From Bryobacter sp. (GTDB lineage Bacteria; Acidobacteriota; Terriglobia; Bryobacterales; Bryobacteraceae), in the NCBI GenBank assembly GCA_022843605.1, contig JALHNI010000010.1, positions 1 through 64,000 of the forward strand: 64,000 bases of DNA, written 5' to 3'. The position numbers and the translations under genes were made by a program. Shown here in pieces: positions 1 through 8,777 of the stretch (its first letter is position 1; each line of letters begins with the position of its first letter). A model generated the notes under the pieces. The model saw only the letters and a list, made by a program, of their open reading frames with translations. It was not told the origin of the DNA and ran no database searches.

Positions 1-215
1 GGAATCTCCGCCCCTAAACGCAGGAAGGGATTCGTGGAAACCGTTTGCGTGCGGAACCTCGCCGGGATGGCAGGCACCGCCTCAGGCGTCGAAATGTAGG
101 TGAGAAAATCGCTGTCACTGTCCTCTTGCGCGAAGCAAGACAGCAGGTTTCTAACGTAAACCTCGTTGCCGGTTAGCTTCTGCCCAATCGCGTGAGCATC
201 AATCGCGAATTTCAT
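1..215 (-). CDS. Glycosyltransferase family 4, N-terminal fragment (cut by window edge)
   Basis: The frame opens with ATG at 215 and stays open to base 1, giving 71 codons. It begins MKFAIDAHAIGQKLTGNEVY, the usual N-terminus of GT4/GT-B glycosyltransferases, where the glycine-rich turn after the first strand binds the acceptor side and a helix (VRNLL) follows. Later residues (DFLTYIST, a second beta strand) fit the same fold. A run of four G lies directly before the ATG. It lies 82 bp downstream of another GT4 gene on the same strand and is probably the third glycosyltransferase of one polysaccharide-type operon. The nucleotide-sugar-binding C-terminal half is outside the window, so no substrate can be proposed. 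Confidence 0.8.
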   Translation of the reverse strand, partial: MKFAIDAHAIGQKLTGNEVYVRNLLSCFAQEDSDSDFLTYISTPEAVPAIPARFRTQTVSTNPFLRLGAEI

Positions 216-297
216 CCCCGTGCGAGTTGCGTGATTCAAAACAGTACGATCCCACCAGTATAGTTGACGGACACGAACTCCGAAACGCGCAACCCGG

Positions 298-1461
298 CTA
301 GATCCCGTTACTTTCCAGTGAACGCCACGCCGCCGGCCAGGTAAATCGCTGCTCATAAAGGCAGCGCCCGGCAGCCTCGAGCCGGGCGCGCTCCACTGGA
401 TCAGTCAAGAGTCGGCCGATGACGTCGATAAATTCAACAGGATCGCGGGCAAGACGCACCGCACTTCCCGCCTTCAGCCCTTCGGCACCCAATTCTGTTG
501 ATACAACGGCCGTCCGCGCCGCCCACGCCTCCAGGATCTTGAGGCGGGTTCCCGAACCCGACTGAATCGGCACCACCGCCACCTGGACAGCCGCCAATTC
601 ACGAACCGCGTCGTCTACCGGACCCGTCAGCCGTACCCGCGGCAAACCAGCCACGGCCTCCCGGACAAACTCCGCCCCCTTGCCGATCACCCGCCATTCA
701 AGGCTCGGGAATCGGCGCGCCAGTTCCGGCCACACTTCGCGGGCAAACCACCTTACCGCCGTAATGTTCGGGGGAAACTCAAGATTGCCCGAGAAGCCGA
801 TCGCCATCTGCTTCGGCACCTCGGGAACCGGAACCAGGGGAATCGCATTCGGATACACCATCGTGTTGGGTAAATCGATGCGCGCCGCGTCTTCGGGAGA
901 CGTCATCAGCAGAGTGTCGAAGTCGGATAGCCGTTGTTGTTCCCTCACCCGGTTCGCCGCCGCAAAACGACGCCAGATCCAGGAGAGGGGGGCAGAATCC
1001 GTGTCCGCTCGGCTTGCGTAGAAATGGGACTCGATGTTGTGGAGGTCGCACGCTAACCGGCCGGTACGGCCACGGAAGAACCCCGCATAGGTGGAGGTCC
1101 AAAAATGCTCCAGGCAGACGAAGCTATACCGTCGGTCACCCAACCAGGCCTCGATTGTCGTTTCGTGCTCCCGGAACCGGTCCTCATGCGGCGGAATGTT
1201 GCGCAATAACCGGTGCAGATTGCGGCCGGCCTTGTTGAGCGCATCCTTACGATGCGCCGGCAAGTCGATCACCTGAACATCGCGCGCCAGTCCGGCGGGA
1301 ATGGCCAACCGCGGATCCGGCATCCCCGGCTCGCGAAAAATGATCAGGTCGAGATCGTAGTGCGCCCCCAGGTAGGTGGCGAGTGACGCGGTCCGCAGCG
1401 CCCCGCCACCGATCGCCGGGAACGGCGCTTCAGGACAAAGCAGCAAAGCGGACTTAGCCAC
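298..1461 (-). CDS. Glycosyltransferase family 4 (GT-B fold)
   Basis: The product of 387 residues starts VAKSALLLCPEAPFPAIGGG, typical of GT4 enzymes, and carries the C-terminal nucleotide-sugar domain with IGFSGNLEFPPN, then SGSGTRLKILEAWA, whose E-x7-E-like loop contacts the donor phosphate. It presumably transfers a hexose to a growing cell-surface glycan at the cytoplasmic membrane. I chose GTG 1461 because GGAGG lies nine bases upstream and it overlaps the stop of the preceding GT4 gene by 8 bp (GTGGCTAA). Longer in-frame starts would run back through unrelated coding sequence. Acceptor and donor sugars are unknown. Confidence 0.85.
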   Translation of the reverse strand: MAKSALLLCPEAPFPAIGGGALRTASLATYLGAHYDLDLIIFREPGMPDPRLAIPAGLARDVQVIDLPAHRKDALNKAGRNLHRLLRNIPPHEDRFREHETTIEAWLGDRRYSFVCLEHFWTSTYAGFFRGRTGRLACDLHNIESHFYASRADTDSAPLSWIWRRFAAANRVREQQRLSDFDTLLMTSPEDAARIDLPNTMVYPNAIPLVPVPEVPKQMAIGFSGNLEFPPNITAVRWFAREVWPELARRFPSLEWRVIGKGAEFVREAVAGLPRVRLTGPVDDAVRELAAVQVAVVPIQSGSGTRLKILEAWAARTAVVSTELGAEGLKAGSAVRLARDPVEFIDVIGRLLTDPVERARLEAAGRCLYEQRFTWPAAWRSLESNGI

Positions 1462-2425
1462 GCCGCATCGCCTCCACATAGACCTCTCGCGTAAGCCGCG
1501 CCGTACGGGCCCAGGAGAATTCGGCAGCTCGACGAATCGACCGCTCAGGGTCCGGCTGAGTCTGCAGCATCGCCGCAGCCCAGGCGCGCACGTCAAGAGC
1601 TTCCACCCGAACCGTCGCCTCACCGCCGGTCTCGCAGAGAGCCGCATCGCACGAGGTGATCACAGTCGCCCCGCACTGGAGGGCCTCCAGAACCGGCAAC
1701 CCGAATCCCTCATACTGCGACGGATAACAGACCGCCCTGGCGCGCGAATAGAGGGCCGGGAGTTCCGGGTCCGGCACCGCGCCCAAATACCGGACACCGC
1801 CTTCAGGCTCTACCGACGGAGCCCCACGCCCCACCACCAGCAACTCGCTGTCGGGATCAGACTCACGCACCAACCGAAAGGCCGCTAACAAGGTCGCCAG
1901 ATTCTTCCGTGGCTCGATCGTGCCGACGCATAGAAAGAATTTACCCTTCGGTCCCTGCACCGGCTGGAACAGATCGCTCGCCGCCAGGGGCACAGCGATC
2001 ACCTCGGTCTCCGGCACACCAAAGTGCGCAATCACCTCACGCCGCACCGCCTCACTCGGCGTCAGGATCAGCGTGTACCGCCGCAAACGAACCAGCCACG
2101 GCACGCGCTGCCGCACCCGGTCGCTGGCCTCGGCGAATCGCCATGGCGAGAGATCATGAATCATCAGCACCGACGGGCGCCGCTTGAAATAGGGCACGCT
2201 GAAATCCGTGCCATGGAAGACTTCCACGTCATCCAACCGGCGGTTCAGGCCCCACAGCCACCAGTAGCGATCCAGGCCTACCGGCCGGTCACCCAACTGA
2301 TCAGATAACAGCAAGTACCGATCCTCCGGAAACTCGCGCTCGAGCGCCGCGTGCAACTCAGTCACATAACGGCGAATTCCACCCAACGGACCGCTCAGGG
2401 GAGTCGCATCCAACGCAACCGTCAA
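1454..2425 (-). CDS. Glycosyltransferase family 4 (GT-B fold)
   Basis: The 323-residue protein starts LTVALDATPLSGPLGGIRRY, with the N-terminal glycine-rich loop of GT4 enzymes, then FHGTDFSVP and the donor-domain motifs CVGTIEPRKN and PSQYEGFGLPVLEAL (E-x7-E). This is the pattern of mannosyl- or rhamnosyl-type GT4 transferases; the actual sugar cannot be read from sequence. The start is taken as TTG 2425, whose TTGA overlaps the stop of the upstream MFS gene, with GAGG eight bases before it. More upstream starts would overlap the transporter by about 150 bp. It forms a translationally coupled block with the transporter and the next glycosyltransferase. Confidence 0.85.
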   Translation of the reverse strand: MTVALDATPLSGPLGGIRRYVTELHAALEREFPEDRYLLLSDQLGDRPVGLDRYWWLWGLNRRLDDVEVFHGTDFSVPYFKRRPSVLMIHDLSPWRFAEASDRVRQRVPWLVRLRRYTLILTPSEAVRREVIAHFGVPETEVIAVPLAASDLFQPVQGPKGKFFLCVGTIEPRKNLATLLAAFRLVRESDPDSELLVVGRGAPSVEPEGGVRYLGAVPDPELPALYSRARAVCYPSQYEGFGLPVLEALQCGATVITSCDAALCETGGEATVRVEALDVRAWAAAMLQTQPDPERSIRRAAEFSWARTARLTREVYVEAMRRG

Positions 2426-3744
2426 CGCTGCGCCTCGGCGTATGCCCGCTTCACGTTCACCTGCCACAGGATCGCGAAGCCCGCGATGAAGAACACAATC
2501 AACGACAGAATCGACACGCGGTAACTGCGCGTAAACTGCATCGCCAGCCCGAAGACCAGAGGGCCGATCCAACTGGTGCCCCGGTCGCTCACTTCATAAA
2601 GCGCGAAGTACTCGGCTTCGCGGCCTTTAGGAATCATCAGCGAGTAAGTGGACCGGCTGAGCGCTTGGGTCCCTCCCATCACAAAACCGACACATCCACT
2701 CAGCACGAAAAACTCCGCCGTGCTCCGGACAAAACCGTAGGCGTAAATGAGCACTCCGGTCCAAATCACGAGTGCGAAAAGGATAGCATTCCGCGCCGTA
2801 ATGCGGTGGGCAAGCTGCGCGAACGCCATCGCCCCGCCGAAAGCCACAAACTGCACCATAAGGATGGCCAGCGTTAAGGTCCCCATCTTGATGCCCAGTT
2901 CATCGCTACCGAACTGGCCCGCCAACGCGATGATGCTCTGCACGGCATCGTTATAGAGCAAGTAGGCCACCAGAAACTTCAAAGTCTCCGGATAAAGACG
3001 TAAGTCACGCACCGTATGCAGTAACTGGCCCACGCCCACGGCCAGTAGGTTCTGCCCCGGCGCCAGGACGCGTTGCGGCGCGCGATTCCGCAGTATCGAC
3101 AGCGGAATGAGTGCCCAGGTTCCCCACCAGAGCCCTGCGGAAGAAAGGCTAGCGCGCACGGCCATTCCTTCGCTAATCCCAAATCGCGCTGCGTTCTGAT
3201 AGAGCAGTAGATTCAGCACCAGCACCAAGCCGCCCCCCAGATAGCCCAAACCCCATCCGCGCGACGAGACAGAGTCGCGTTCCTCAGGGGTCGCGATGTC
3301 GTTCAGAAACGAGTTGTAGATGATATTCGCGCAGCCGAAAGAGATATTGGCGGCGATAAACAGAAGTCCGCCGGCCAGGTAACGCGTTCCTTCCAGAAAG
3401 TACATCGCCATGGTGGCCCCGGCGCCGAGGTAGGCGAACAGCCCCATCAGTTGCTTCTTCCGGAACCCGTAGTCGGCGATCGCCCCCACCACGGGCAGAA
3501 ACAGTACCTGCCCGATCACCGATACGGAAATGCAGTAGCTCCAAAATGAACGCGGCTCAATGCTGAGCCCAAACGGGTGGATCAATCCGTCGGGCCCAGC
3601 CGCGGCCTTGGCTAGCGCCGTTAGGTACGGCCCAAGGAACAGCGTCAGGACCGTCGACGCAAATGCTGAATTGGCGAAGTCATAGAAATACCAGCCGCGC
3701 TGTTCGCGACGTCGGGCTAGCGCGGCCGGTTCCACTGGCGTCAT
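2422..3744 (-). CDS. MFS transporter, UMF1/Atg22-like family
   Basis: The 440-residue polytopic membrane protein carries the family signature WYFYDFANSAF near its N-terminus (residues ~18-28), followed by about 12 hydrophobic helices and the central charged loop of major facilitator proteins. The bacterial UMF1 branch is related to yeast vacuolar amino-acid exporter Atg22, but bacterial substrates are mostly undefined. The last codons overlap the TTG start of a glycosyltransferase, and a galactonate-dehydratase-like gene ends 17 bp upstream. The context therefore suits export or uptake of a sugar or sugar acid as well as of amino acids. Family assignment is firm; substrate is open. Confidence 0.85.
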   Translation of the reverse strand: MTPVEPAALARRREQRGWYFYDFANSAFASTVLTLFLGPYLTALAKAAAGPDGLIHPFGLSIEPRSFWSYCISVSVIGQVLFLPVVGAIADYGFRKKQLMGLFAYLGAGATMAMYFLEGTRYLAGGLLFIAANISFGCANIIYNSFLNDIATPEERDSVSSRGWGLGYLGGGLVLVLNLLLYQNAARFGISEGMAVRASLSSAGLWWGTWALIPLSILRNRAPQRVLAPGQNLLAVGVGQLLHTVRDLRLYPETLKFLVAYLLYNDAVQSIIALAGQFGSDELGIKMGTLTLAILMVQFVAFGGAMAFAQLAHRITARNAILFALVIWTGVLIYAYGFVRSTAEFFVLSGCVGFVMGGTQALSRSTYSLMIPKGREAEYFALYEVSDRGTSWIGPLVFGLAMQFTRSYRVSILSLIVFFIAGFAILWQVNVKRAYAEAQR

Positions 3745-3761
3745 TCGCCGCTATTGTCGCA

Positions 3762-5003
3762 TTACCAGTCCACGACGCTGCCGTCGTCGGCATCATAGCT
3801 TTCCGGATTTTTCCAGTCATGCCCGATCTTGTCGGCCATCTTGTTCTCGTCCAGCTCAATACCCAAGCCCGGGGCAGTGGGCAGTTCCAGATAGCCGGCG
3901 CGCACCTTGAACGGCTCCTTGATGTAGCCTTCGCCCAACGAGACTTGCTCCTGGCAGAGGAAGTTCGGAATCGACGCGGCCAGTTGAACGCCCGCGGCCA
4001 GCGAGATCGGCCCCAACGGATTGTGCGGCGCGATGCTGGCATAATAGGCCTCGGCCATACCGGCAATCAGGCGCACTTCGGTGATGCCGCCCGCATGGCA
4101 CATATCCGGCTGCAGAATCGTCGCGGCCTTGCGTTCCAGCACTTCACGGAAGCCCCACTTGGTAAACACGCGCTCACCCGTGGCGATGGGAAGATGCGTC
4201 CCCCGCGCGATTTCGGCCATCACGTCATGATTCTGCGCTTGGCAGGGCTCTTCGATGAAGTACGGGTTGTAGGGCTCCAGTCCCTTAATCAGCAACTTGG
4301 CCAGGGCCGGCGAGATCGCTCCATGGAAGTCGATGCCGATGTCGCAGGTGTCGCCAACGGCTTTGCGCATCGCCGCAAAACGTTCCACCGCATAATTCAC
4401 CGCCGCGGGAGTCTCCACATAGCGCGACGGCCGTTGCTTCGCAGGGCCGGTCTTGAAAGCGGTATAGCCCAACTCCATCTGCTTTTTCATCTGGTCCGGA
4501 CTGCCGGAGTGCGCATAAACGCGCACGCGATTGCGCGTCGGTCCGCCGAGCAGTTCGTAAACCGGAACGCCCAGGGCTTTGCCCTTGATGTCCCACAACG
4601 CCTGGTCAATGCCCGAAAGCGCGCTGGTCAGAATCGGGCCGCCGCGATAGAAGGCGTGCCGGTAGATCGCCTGCCAATGATGCACCACCGCGCGCGGATC
4701 CTTGCCGATCAAGTAGGGCTCGATCTCCTTCACCGCCATTTGGCAGGTTAGAGCGCGGCCTTCCGTCACCGGCTCGCCCAATCCAACGAAGCCGGCATCC
4801 GTGTGGATCTTCAGGAACAGCCAGCGAGGCTTCACCAGAAACGTTTCCAGCTTGGTGATCTTGATCTTCTCGCGCGGCTTGACGGGGGCGTTCTTCGCGA
4901 CCTGCGTTTGGGCGGCTAACGGAATAGCGGAAAATGCGGTGGCCAGCACCGCGCGACGGTTCATCGCCTGATGGCGGACCGCTTCACGATTCGGGAGATT
5001 CAT
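3762..5003 (-). CDS. Galactonate dehydratase-like enzyme (enolase superfamily), exported
   Basis: Mandelate racemase/enolase superfamily member. The C-terminal barrel shows metal-ligand strands in order: IGIDFHG, FIEEP and ATGER, plus DMCHAGGI and the catalytic-His loop APHNPLGP. The D-F-H arrangement is that of D-galactonate dehydratases (DgoD type), which remove water from an aldonic acid to give a 2-keto-3-deoxy acid. Unusually, the N-terminus has a Tat-like leader (MNRRAVLATAFSAIPLAAQ), so the enzyme probably works in the periplasm, as many acidobacterial sugar-acid enzymes seem to. ATG 5003 has AGG nine bases upstream; ATG 4964, directly at the leader, is an alternative. About 400 residues, full length. 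Confidence 0.8.
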   Translation of the reverse strand: MNLPNREAVRHQAMNRRAVLATAFSAIPLAAQTQVAKNAPVKPREKIKITKLETFLVKPRWLFLKIHTDAGFVGLGEPVTEGRALTCQMAVKEIEPYLIGKDPRAVVHHWQAIYRHAFYRGGPILTSALSGIDQALWDIKGKALGVPVYELLGGPTRNRVRVYAHSGSPDQMKKQMELGYTAFKTGPAKQRPSRYVETPAAVNYAVERFAAMRKAVGDTCDIGIDFHGAISPALAKLLIKGLEPYNPYFIEEPCQAQNHDVMAEIARGTHLPIATGERVFTKWGFREVLERKAATILQPDMCHAGGITEVRLIAGMAEAYYASIAPHNPLGPISLAAGVQLAASIPNFLCQEQVSLGEGYIKEPFKVRAGYLELPTAPGLGIELDENKMADKIGHDWKNPESYDADDGSVVDW

Positions 5004-5016
5004 GAAGCTTAACCTA

Positions 5017-5295
5017 TCACAGCACCAGCAAACCGCTCTCCCAATGCCTTTGCGTGAAGCGATTCCACACCACCCTTGCTCGGCCTTGCTGATCGCCAAT
5101 AACGAAGTCGACTTCGAGCCCAGTAGACAGTTCCCCACTGCAGTAGGCGATACGGAAACCCGTCGCACTCCGATCGATCAATTGGCCCTCCACCTGCGAA
5201 TCTCCGGCATCCAGACGCACCGCGGCACTCGCCGCATGCCGAAGACCTCCCCGGCGCTCCGGCACTTCATTACTGGCCGATTGCTTCCAAGCCAT
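5017..5295 (-). CDS. PilZ-domain protein (probable cyclic-di-GMP effector)
   Basis: The 92-residue protein is a single PilZ barrel. It keeps both nucleotide-binding elements: RxxxR (RGGLR, residues 15-19) and D-x-S-x-x-G (DRSATG, about 41-46), followed by alternating beta strands (FRIAYCSGELS, VDFVIGDQQGRARVVW). Such proteins bind cyclic-di-GMP and modulate surface, motility or exopolysaccharide machinery. The start at 5295 overlaps the end of the sigma-54 activator gene by 26 bp, with AAGG upstream, so the two are probably co-translated. Position between a sigma-54 activator and a glycosyltransferase block suggests a role in surface polysaccharide control, which is inference. Confidence 0.8.
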   Translation of the reverse strand: MAWKQSASNEVPERRGGLRHAASAAVRLDAGDSQVEGQLIDRSATGFRIAYCSGELSTGLEVDFVIGDQQGRARVVWNRFTQRHWESGLLVL

Positions 5296-6214
5296 ACACT
5301 TTCACCTTGCGGCCCAAAGTCTTCGTCGAGATCCCCAGCAGTCCCGCCGCCCGGCCGTAGTGGTTTCGCGTCTCCTCCAACGCGCGCCGGATGGCCTGCC
5401 GCTCCAGCACCTCCAGGTTGTGCGAGGGATCCATCACCGGCACCATCTTGGATTCTGGAAAGATCAGTTGCTCGGCAGTAATCCGGCCGTCCTCCACCAG
5501 CAGCGCCGCGCGCGAAAGCACATGCCGCAGTTCCCGAATGTTCCCCGGCCAGGAGTACCGCCGCAGCCGTGCAAGCGCCTCGGCGGTCAGCGTGATTCCC
5601 GGATAGGACCGCTGCAGATGCTGCTCCGCCAGCACGTTCACGTCCTCCGGCCGCTCACGAAGCGGCGGAATCCGAATCTCCATACCACTCAGGCGGTGAA
5701 ACAGATCGTTGCGAAACTTGCCTTCGACGATCATCTGCTCCAGGTTCTGATTGGTCGCGGCGATCACGCGCACGTCGGCTGAAACCTTGCGCGTTCCACC
5801 GACGCGAAAGTAAGGCACCTGATCCAGCACCCGCAGCAGTTTGGCCTGCAGCTTCGCATCCAGCTCTCCAATCTCGTCGAGAAAAAGCGTGCCCTTGTCG
5901 GCCAGTTCGATCAGCCCCGGTTTGCTGCCCAGGGCTCCGCTGAATGCGCCCTTCTCATAACCGAAAAGCTCACTTTCCATCAGGTGTTCCGGGATCGCGG
6001 CGCAGTTGATGTCCACCCAATCGCGAGCCGCGCGAAGAGAGAAATGGTGGATCGCTCGCGCGATTACCTCTTTGCCGCTGCCGCTTTCGCCGGTCACCAG
6101 GACGGCTTCGTTGGTCCGCGCCACACGGCGCACCAAGTCGAGCAACTGCCGCATTCGCGGGCTCGCGAACAAGGCATGGACGCCCAGTAACTCCCAACTT
6201 TCGGTTTCAGGCAT
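5270..6214 (-). CDS. Sigma-54-dependent transcriptional activator without receiver domain
   Basis: PspF-like bacterial enhancer-binding protein: AAA+ domain with Walker A GESGSGKE, Walker B TLFLDEIGEL, arginine-containing PLRERPEDV, and a C-terminal Fis-type helix-turn-helix (AAGLLGISTKTLGRKV). There is no N-terminal sensor or receiver domain. The sigma-54 contact loop reads GAFSGA instead of the canonical GAFTGA, a conservative T-to-S change. It would use ATP to remodel sigma-54 polymerase. ATG 6214 is preferred because it leaves the short N-terminal lead typical of PspF and keeps a 17-bp palindrome (6235-6251) outside the gene; an in-frame ATG at 6256 would include it. No good Shine-Dalgarno at either. 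Confidence 0.82.
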   Translation of the reverse strand: MPETESWELLGVHALFASPRMRQLLDLVRRVARTNEAVLVTGESGSGKEVIARAIHHFSLRAARDWVDINCAAIPEHLMESELFGYEKGAFSGALGSKPGLIELADKGTLFLDEIGELDAKLQAKLLRVLDQVPYFRVGGTRKVSADVRVIAATNQNLEQMIVEGKFRNDLFHRLSGMEIRIPPLRERPEDVNVLAEQHLQRSYPGITLTAEALARLRRYSWPGNIRELRHVLSRAALLVEDGRITAEQLIFPESKMVPVMDPSHNLEVLERQAIRRALEETRNHYGRAAGLLGISTKTLGRKVKVYGLEAIGQ

Positions 6215-6234
6215 ACGCGGGTATGCTCTGCTTT

Positions 6235-6251
6235 TCGGACAAATTGTCCGA
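6235..6251. promoter_or_regulatory. 17-bp perfect palindrome upstream of the sigma-54 activator gene
   Basis: TCGGACAA-A-TTGTCCGA is an exact 8+1+8 inverted repeat lying 21-37 bases before the ATG at 6214. Enhancer-binding proteins of the Fis-HTH type bind such dyads as dimers, so autoregulation or a site for another dimeric regulator is plausible. A second, looser inverted repeat (GCATAC / GTATGC) lies at 6211-6226. Binding is inferred only from symmetry and position. Confidence 0.5.
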
Positions 6252-6261
6252 TCCATGAGGA

Positions 6262-6759
6262 CTACGTTGGGTTCAGCGTCCGGCGAAGGAAATCCGCAAT
6301 GAACTGCGCCTCATGACGGGCCAGAAAGCGTCCGAAACGGAAGATCGCGTACATCATGCCCATCAACCCCAACGGAACGAGGATGAGGAACGCGCTGTCC
6401 CGGTTGCTAAAACCCTCATAGAACAGACTGGCCAGCGTCACGATCTCGAACAGACCGACGAAGCCCAGGGCGAAGAACAGGAAGATCCGGGTTGCCGGAT
6501 GGGGGCCAAACGTTCCCATGATCCTGGCGCCGCGGCCCTCGGCACGCATCGTCCCTGTGAAGTGAGTCTGAAAGCTGTTGCGATAACCAATCCGCTTGCG
6601 CAACTGCAGCGACGACTCATCCACCTTCCCGATGATTGGCTTGGACCCGAAGGCCGCGGATAGAGACAAGAAACGGTCCAGGTCGATCGCCGCCGTGAGC
6701 CGCGCGGCGCACTCCAACGGCGGGTACGGTGACAGCAGATCCAGCCTCTCCGAGGTCAT
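6262..6759 (-). CDS. Small membrane protein of unknown function
   Basis: The 165-residue protein has an N-terminal cytosolic half (a conserved-looking stretch GYRNSFQTHFTGTM) and two hydrophobic helices at about residues 92-112 and 122-140, separated by a short polar loop, with a basic amphipathic tail. I do not recognise a characterised family. It starts 9 bp after the stop of an ABC-2 permease gene and lies 47 bp before the chosen start of the sigma-54 activator, on the same strand, so it is likely cotranscribed with the ABC transporter genes. It could be an accessory subunit, but nothing in the sequence proves this. Confidence 0.7.
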   Translation of the reverse strand: MTSERLDLLSPYPPLECAARLTAAIDLDRFLSLSAAFGSKPIIGKVDESSLQLRKRIGYRNSFQTHFTGTMRAEGRGARIMGTFGPHPATRIFLFFALGFVGLFEIVTLASLFYEGFSNRDSAFLILVPLGLMGMMYAIFRFGRFLARHEAQFIADFLRRTLNPT

Positions 6760-6768
6760 GCGCCCAGT

Positions 6769-7848
6769 CTAATCCGTCGCGTAGTTCACTTCCAGGCGGC
6801 GCACCGCCCGGCTCGCCACCCAAAGCACCAACACGGTCACGCCCAGCAAGCCCAGGATCGCCAGCGCCGCGGGTGCCGGTTCCGCCGGCGCCAGCAGCAC
6901 CCGCATCACCGCCGGCACCTCTTTGTCCACCGGAGGCGGTAACGGACAAAGCGACTGCAGGTAATAAAGGACGCTTAACTTCTGCAGCACCGCGGGCAGG
7001 AAGCCATTGATCGCTTCCCAGAACAGAATCACCACGGCCGGAATGATCGGATTCCGCATCAGCAAACCCGCCGCCAAAAAGACACTGCCATAGCCGACAC
7101 AGCCGAGCACCGTCGCAACGGTATACCAGAACAAATGCCCTGGACCGGCCGACTGCCAATACGCCTGAACATCCGCCGGATCCAGCCCCCAAAGCATGGC
7201 CAGGAATGTCACAATCGTCCCCGCGCCAAAGATCACCGCGGCTGCCACCAGGCCGGCGCCGTACTTGCCCACCAGCAACACTTCCCGCCGTACCGGCGCC
7301 AGAAACCAGAAATGCAGAGTCTTGTCCAGCATCTCGCCGCGGAACAGATTCATGAAGATACCCAGGCAGCCGAAAAACACCGCCAGCCGCAGATAGAAGT
7401 ACTGGAAAACCCCGGCAAACACTTGACTGTTCTCCTCCAGCGTCGCCAGCGGTTGCTCGAACTTCTCCTTCAAGACGCCATTGGTGAAGTGGAAGTCATA
7501 CCGGCGCTGGCCGTCGAAGTAACGCAGATGCCGGTAACGCTCCTCTTCCAGACGTTCGCCGTCTTCTCCGCGACGGCGGCGGCCAAACTCGCGGTCCATC
7601 AGCGGCGGCCCCAATCGCATGCGCACGTCACTTGCTGTCTCACCGGCCTGCACACCCTCCAGCAGCGCATGATCCGTAATCTGCGAACTCCATCGCTGCC
7701 GCTTCAGTTTCACATCGAAGCCATGCACCAGAAAGATGACGGCCGGAAACAGGGCGAGCACATACACCCACAGCCCCCGTTTTGAAAGGAACGCCTTGCG
7801 CACTTCGAGGCGCGCAATCGTCAGAACTTGTTTTGCCCAGAGGTTCAT
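6769..7848 (-). CDS. ABC-2 type transporter permease
   Basis: About 359 residues. A first membrane helix (LWVYVLALFPAVIFLVHG, about 27-44) is followed by a polar domain of about 120 residues rich in charged residues, then five or six further helices ending near the C-terminus. This layout (large extracytoplasmic loop between TM1 and TM2) is characteristic of ABC-2 exporters. The start is taken as ATG 7848, giving a TGATG overlap with the preceding ATPase gene; the adjacent TTG at 7851 is possible. It pairs with the ATPase encoded immediately upstream. The substrate is unknown. Confidence 0.8.
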   Translation of the reverse strand: MNLWAKQVLTIARLEVRKAFLSKRGLWVYVLALFPAVIFLVHGFDVKLKRQRWSSQITDHALLEGVQAGETASDVRMRLGPPLMDREFGRRRRGEDGERLEEERYRHLRYFDGQRRYDFHFTNGVLKEKFEQPLATLEENSQVFAGVFQYFYLRLAVFFGCLGIFMNLFRGEMLDKTLHFWFLAPVRREVLLVGKYGAGLVAAAVIFGAGTIVTFLAMLWGLDPADVQAYWQSAGPGHLFWYTVATVLGCVGYGSVFLAAGLLMRNPIIPAVVILFWEAINGFLPAVLQKLSVLYYLQSLCPLPPPVDKEVPAVMRVLLAPAEPAPAALAILGLLGVTVLVLWVASRAVRRLEVNYATD

Positions 7849-8777
7849 CAACGCCCACCCCCAATCAGATACTCGTACAGCGAATCGACGTTGGCATCGG
7901 CCTGCACAATGCTCTCGATCGCCTGGCCGCCGAGCACAATCTCATTGAGCAAATGCGAGAAGCGCTCCCGGCTGCGCGTCAACACCAGCAGGCCCATGCG
8001 GTCGGCGTGCAACCGCACTTCCGTGATGTGGTCCTCGGCAAACAGCAACGACGCCACACGGGCCGCATCCGGACAGCGAATCAGAAATTGGCTGGGATGC
8101 TCGCTCATCTCCTCGCGAACGTTGTGGATCTGGCCTTCCGCGATGATAGAGCCGTTCGCAATCAGGATCACCTGATCGGAAATCACATCCACCTCCTGCA
8201 GCACATGACTCGACAGAATCACATGCCGGCCAAGCGCCGCAAACTCACGAAACAACGCAATCGTCTCCGCCCGCACCAGCGGATCCAGCCCATTTAAGGG
8301 CTCATCCAGAATCAGCACCTCGGGCTCGTGCGCAATCGACTGCGCCAGCCGGATGCGTTGCCTCATCCCCTTCGAATAGCCGGCCACCTTCCGATGCGCC
8401 GCCTCGCGCAGATTCACCCGGTCAATTGCCTTCCAGGTCCGCTCATCCGCCTCAGCCGCGGAGTAGCCATGCAGCAACAATGCCGCCGAAACAAACTGAT
8501 AGCCGGAGTAGCCGCGCGGCGCCGCGTCAAACTGCGTGCAATAGCCCATGGAACGCATCAGTTTCTCGGGATCTCGCGGCGACATCCCTCGCACCGAAAT
8601 CGTCCCCTGGTCGGCATGGATCAGACCGCACATCAGATTCATCAGCGTCGTTTTGCCGCTGCCGTTCGGCCCCACCAGGCTCGTGATGCCTGGAGGAACA
8701 TTCAGCGAGACGCGGTTCACGCCCAGCACCTCACCGTAAAACTTCGATACTTCGCTGAAGATGATTTCGTTGCTCAC
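7848..8777 (-). CDS. ABC transporter ATP-binding protein
   Basis: The 309-residue nucleotide-binding subunit has Walker [10 protein letters not shown] (about 37-45), signature YSKGMRQR, Walker B VLILDEP and an H-loop (SSHVL). A C-terminal extension of about 80 residues after the ATPase core is typical of ABC-2 exporter ATPases (CcmA/DrrA type). GTG 8777 overlaps the stop of the upstream permease gene by 4 bp and the next permease follows with TGATG, so both junctions show translational coupling. It is the second of two ATPases in this cluster. Confidence 0.88.
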   Translation of the reverse strand: MSNEIIFSEVSKFYGEVLGVNRVSLNVPPGITSLVGPNGSGKTTLMNLMCGLIHADQGTISVRGMSPRDPEKLMRSMGYCTQFDAAPRGYSGYQFVSAALLLHGYSAAEADERTWKAIDRVNLREAAHRKVAGYSKGMRQRIRLAQSIAHEPEVLILDEPLNGLDPLVRAETIALFREFAALGRHVILSSHVLQEVDVISDQVILIANGSIIAEGQIHNVREEMSEHPSQFLIRCPDAARVASLLFAEDHITEVRLHADRMGLLVLTRSRERFSHLLNEIVLGGQAIESIVQADANVDSLYEYLIGGGR

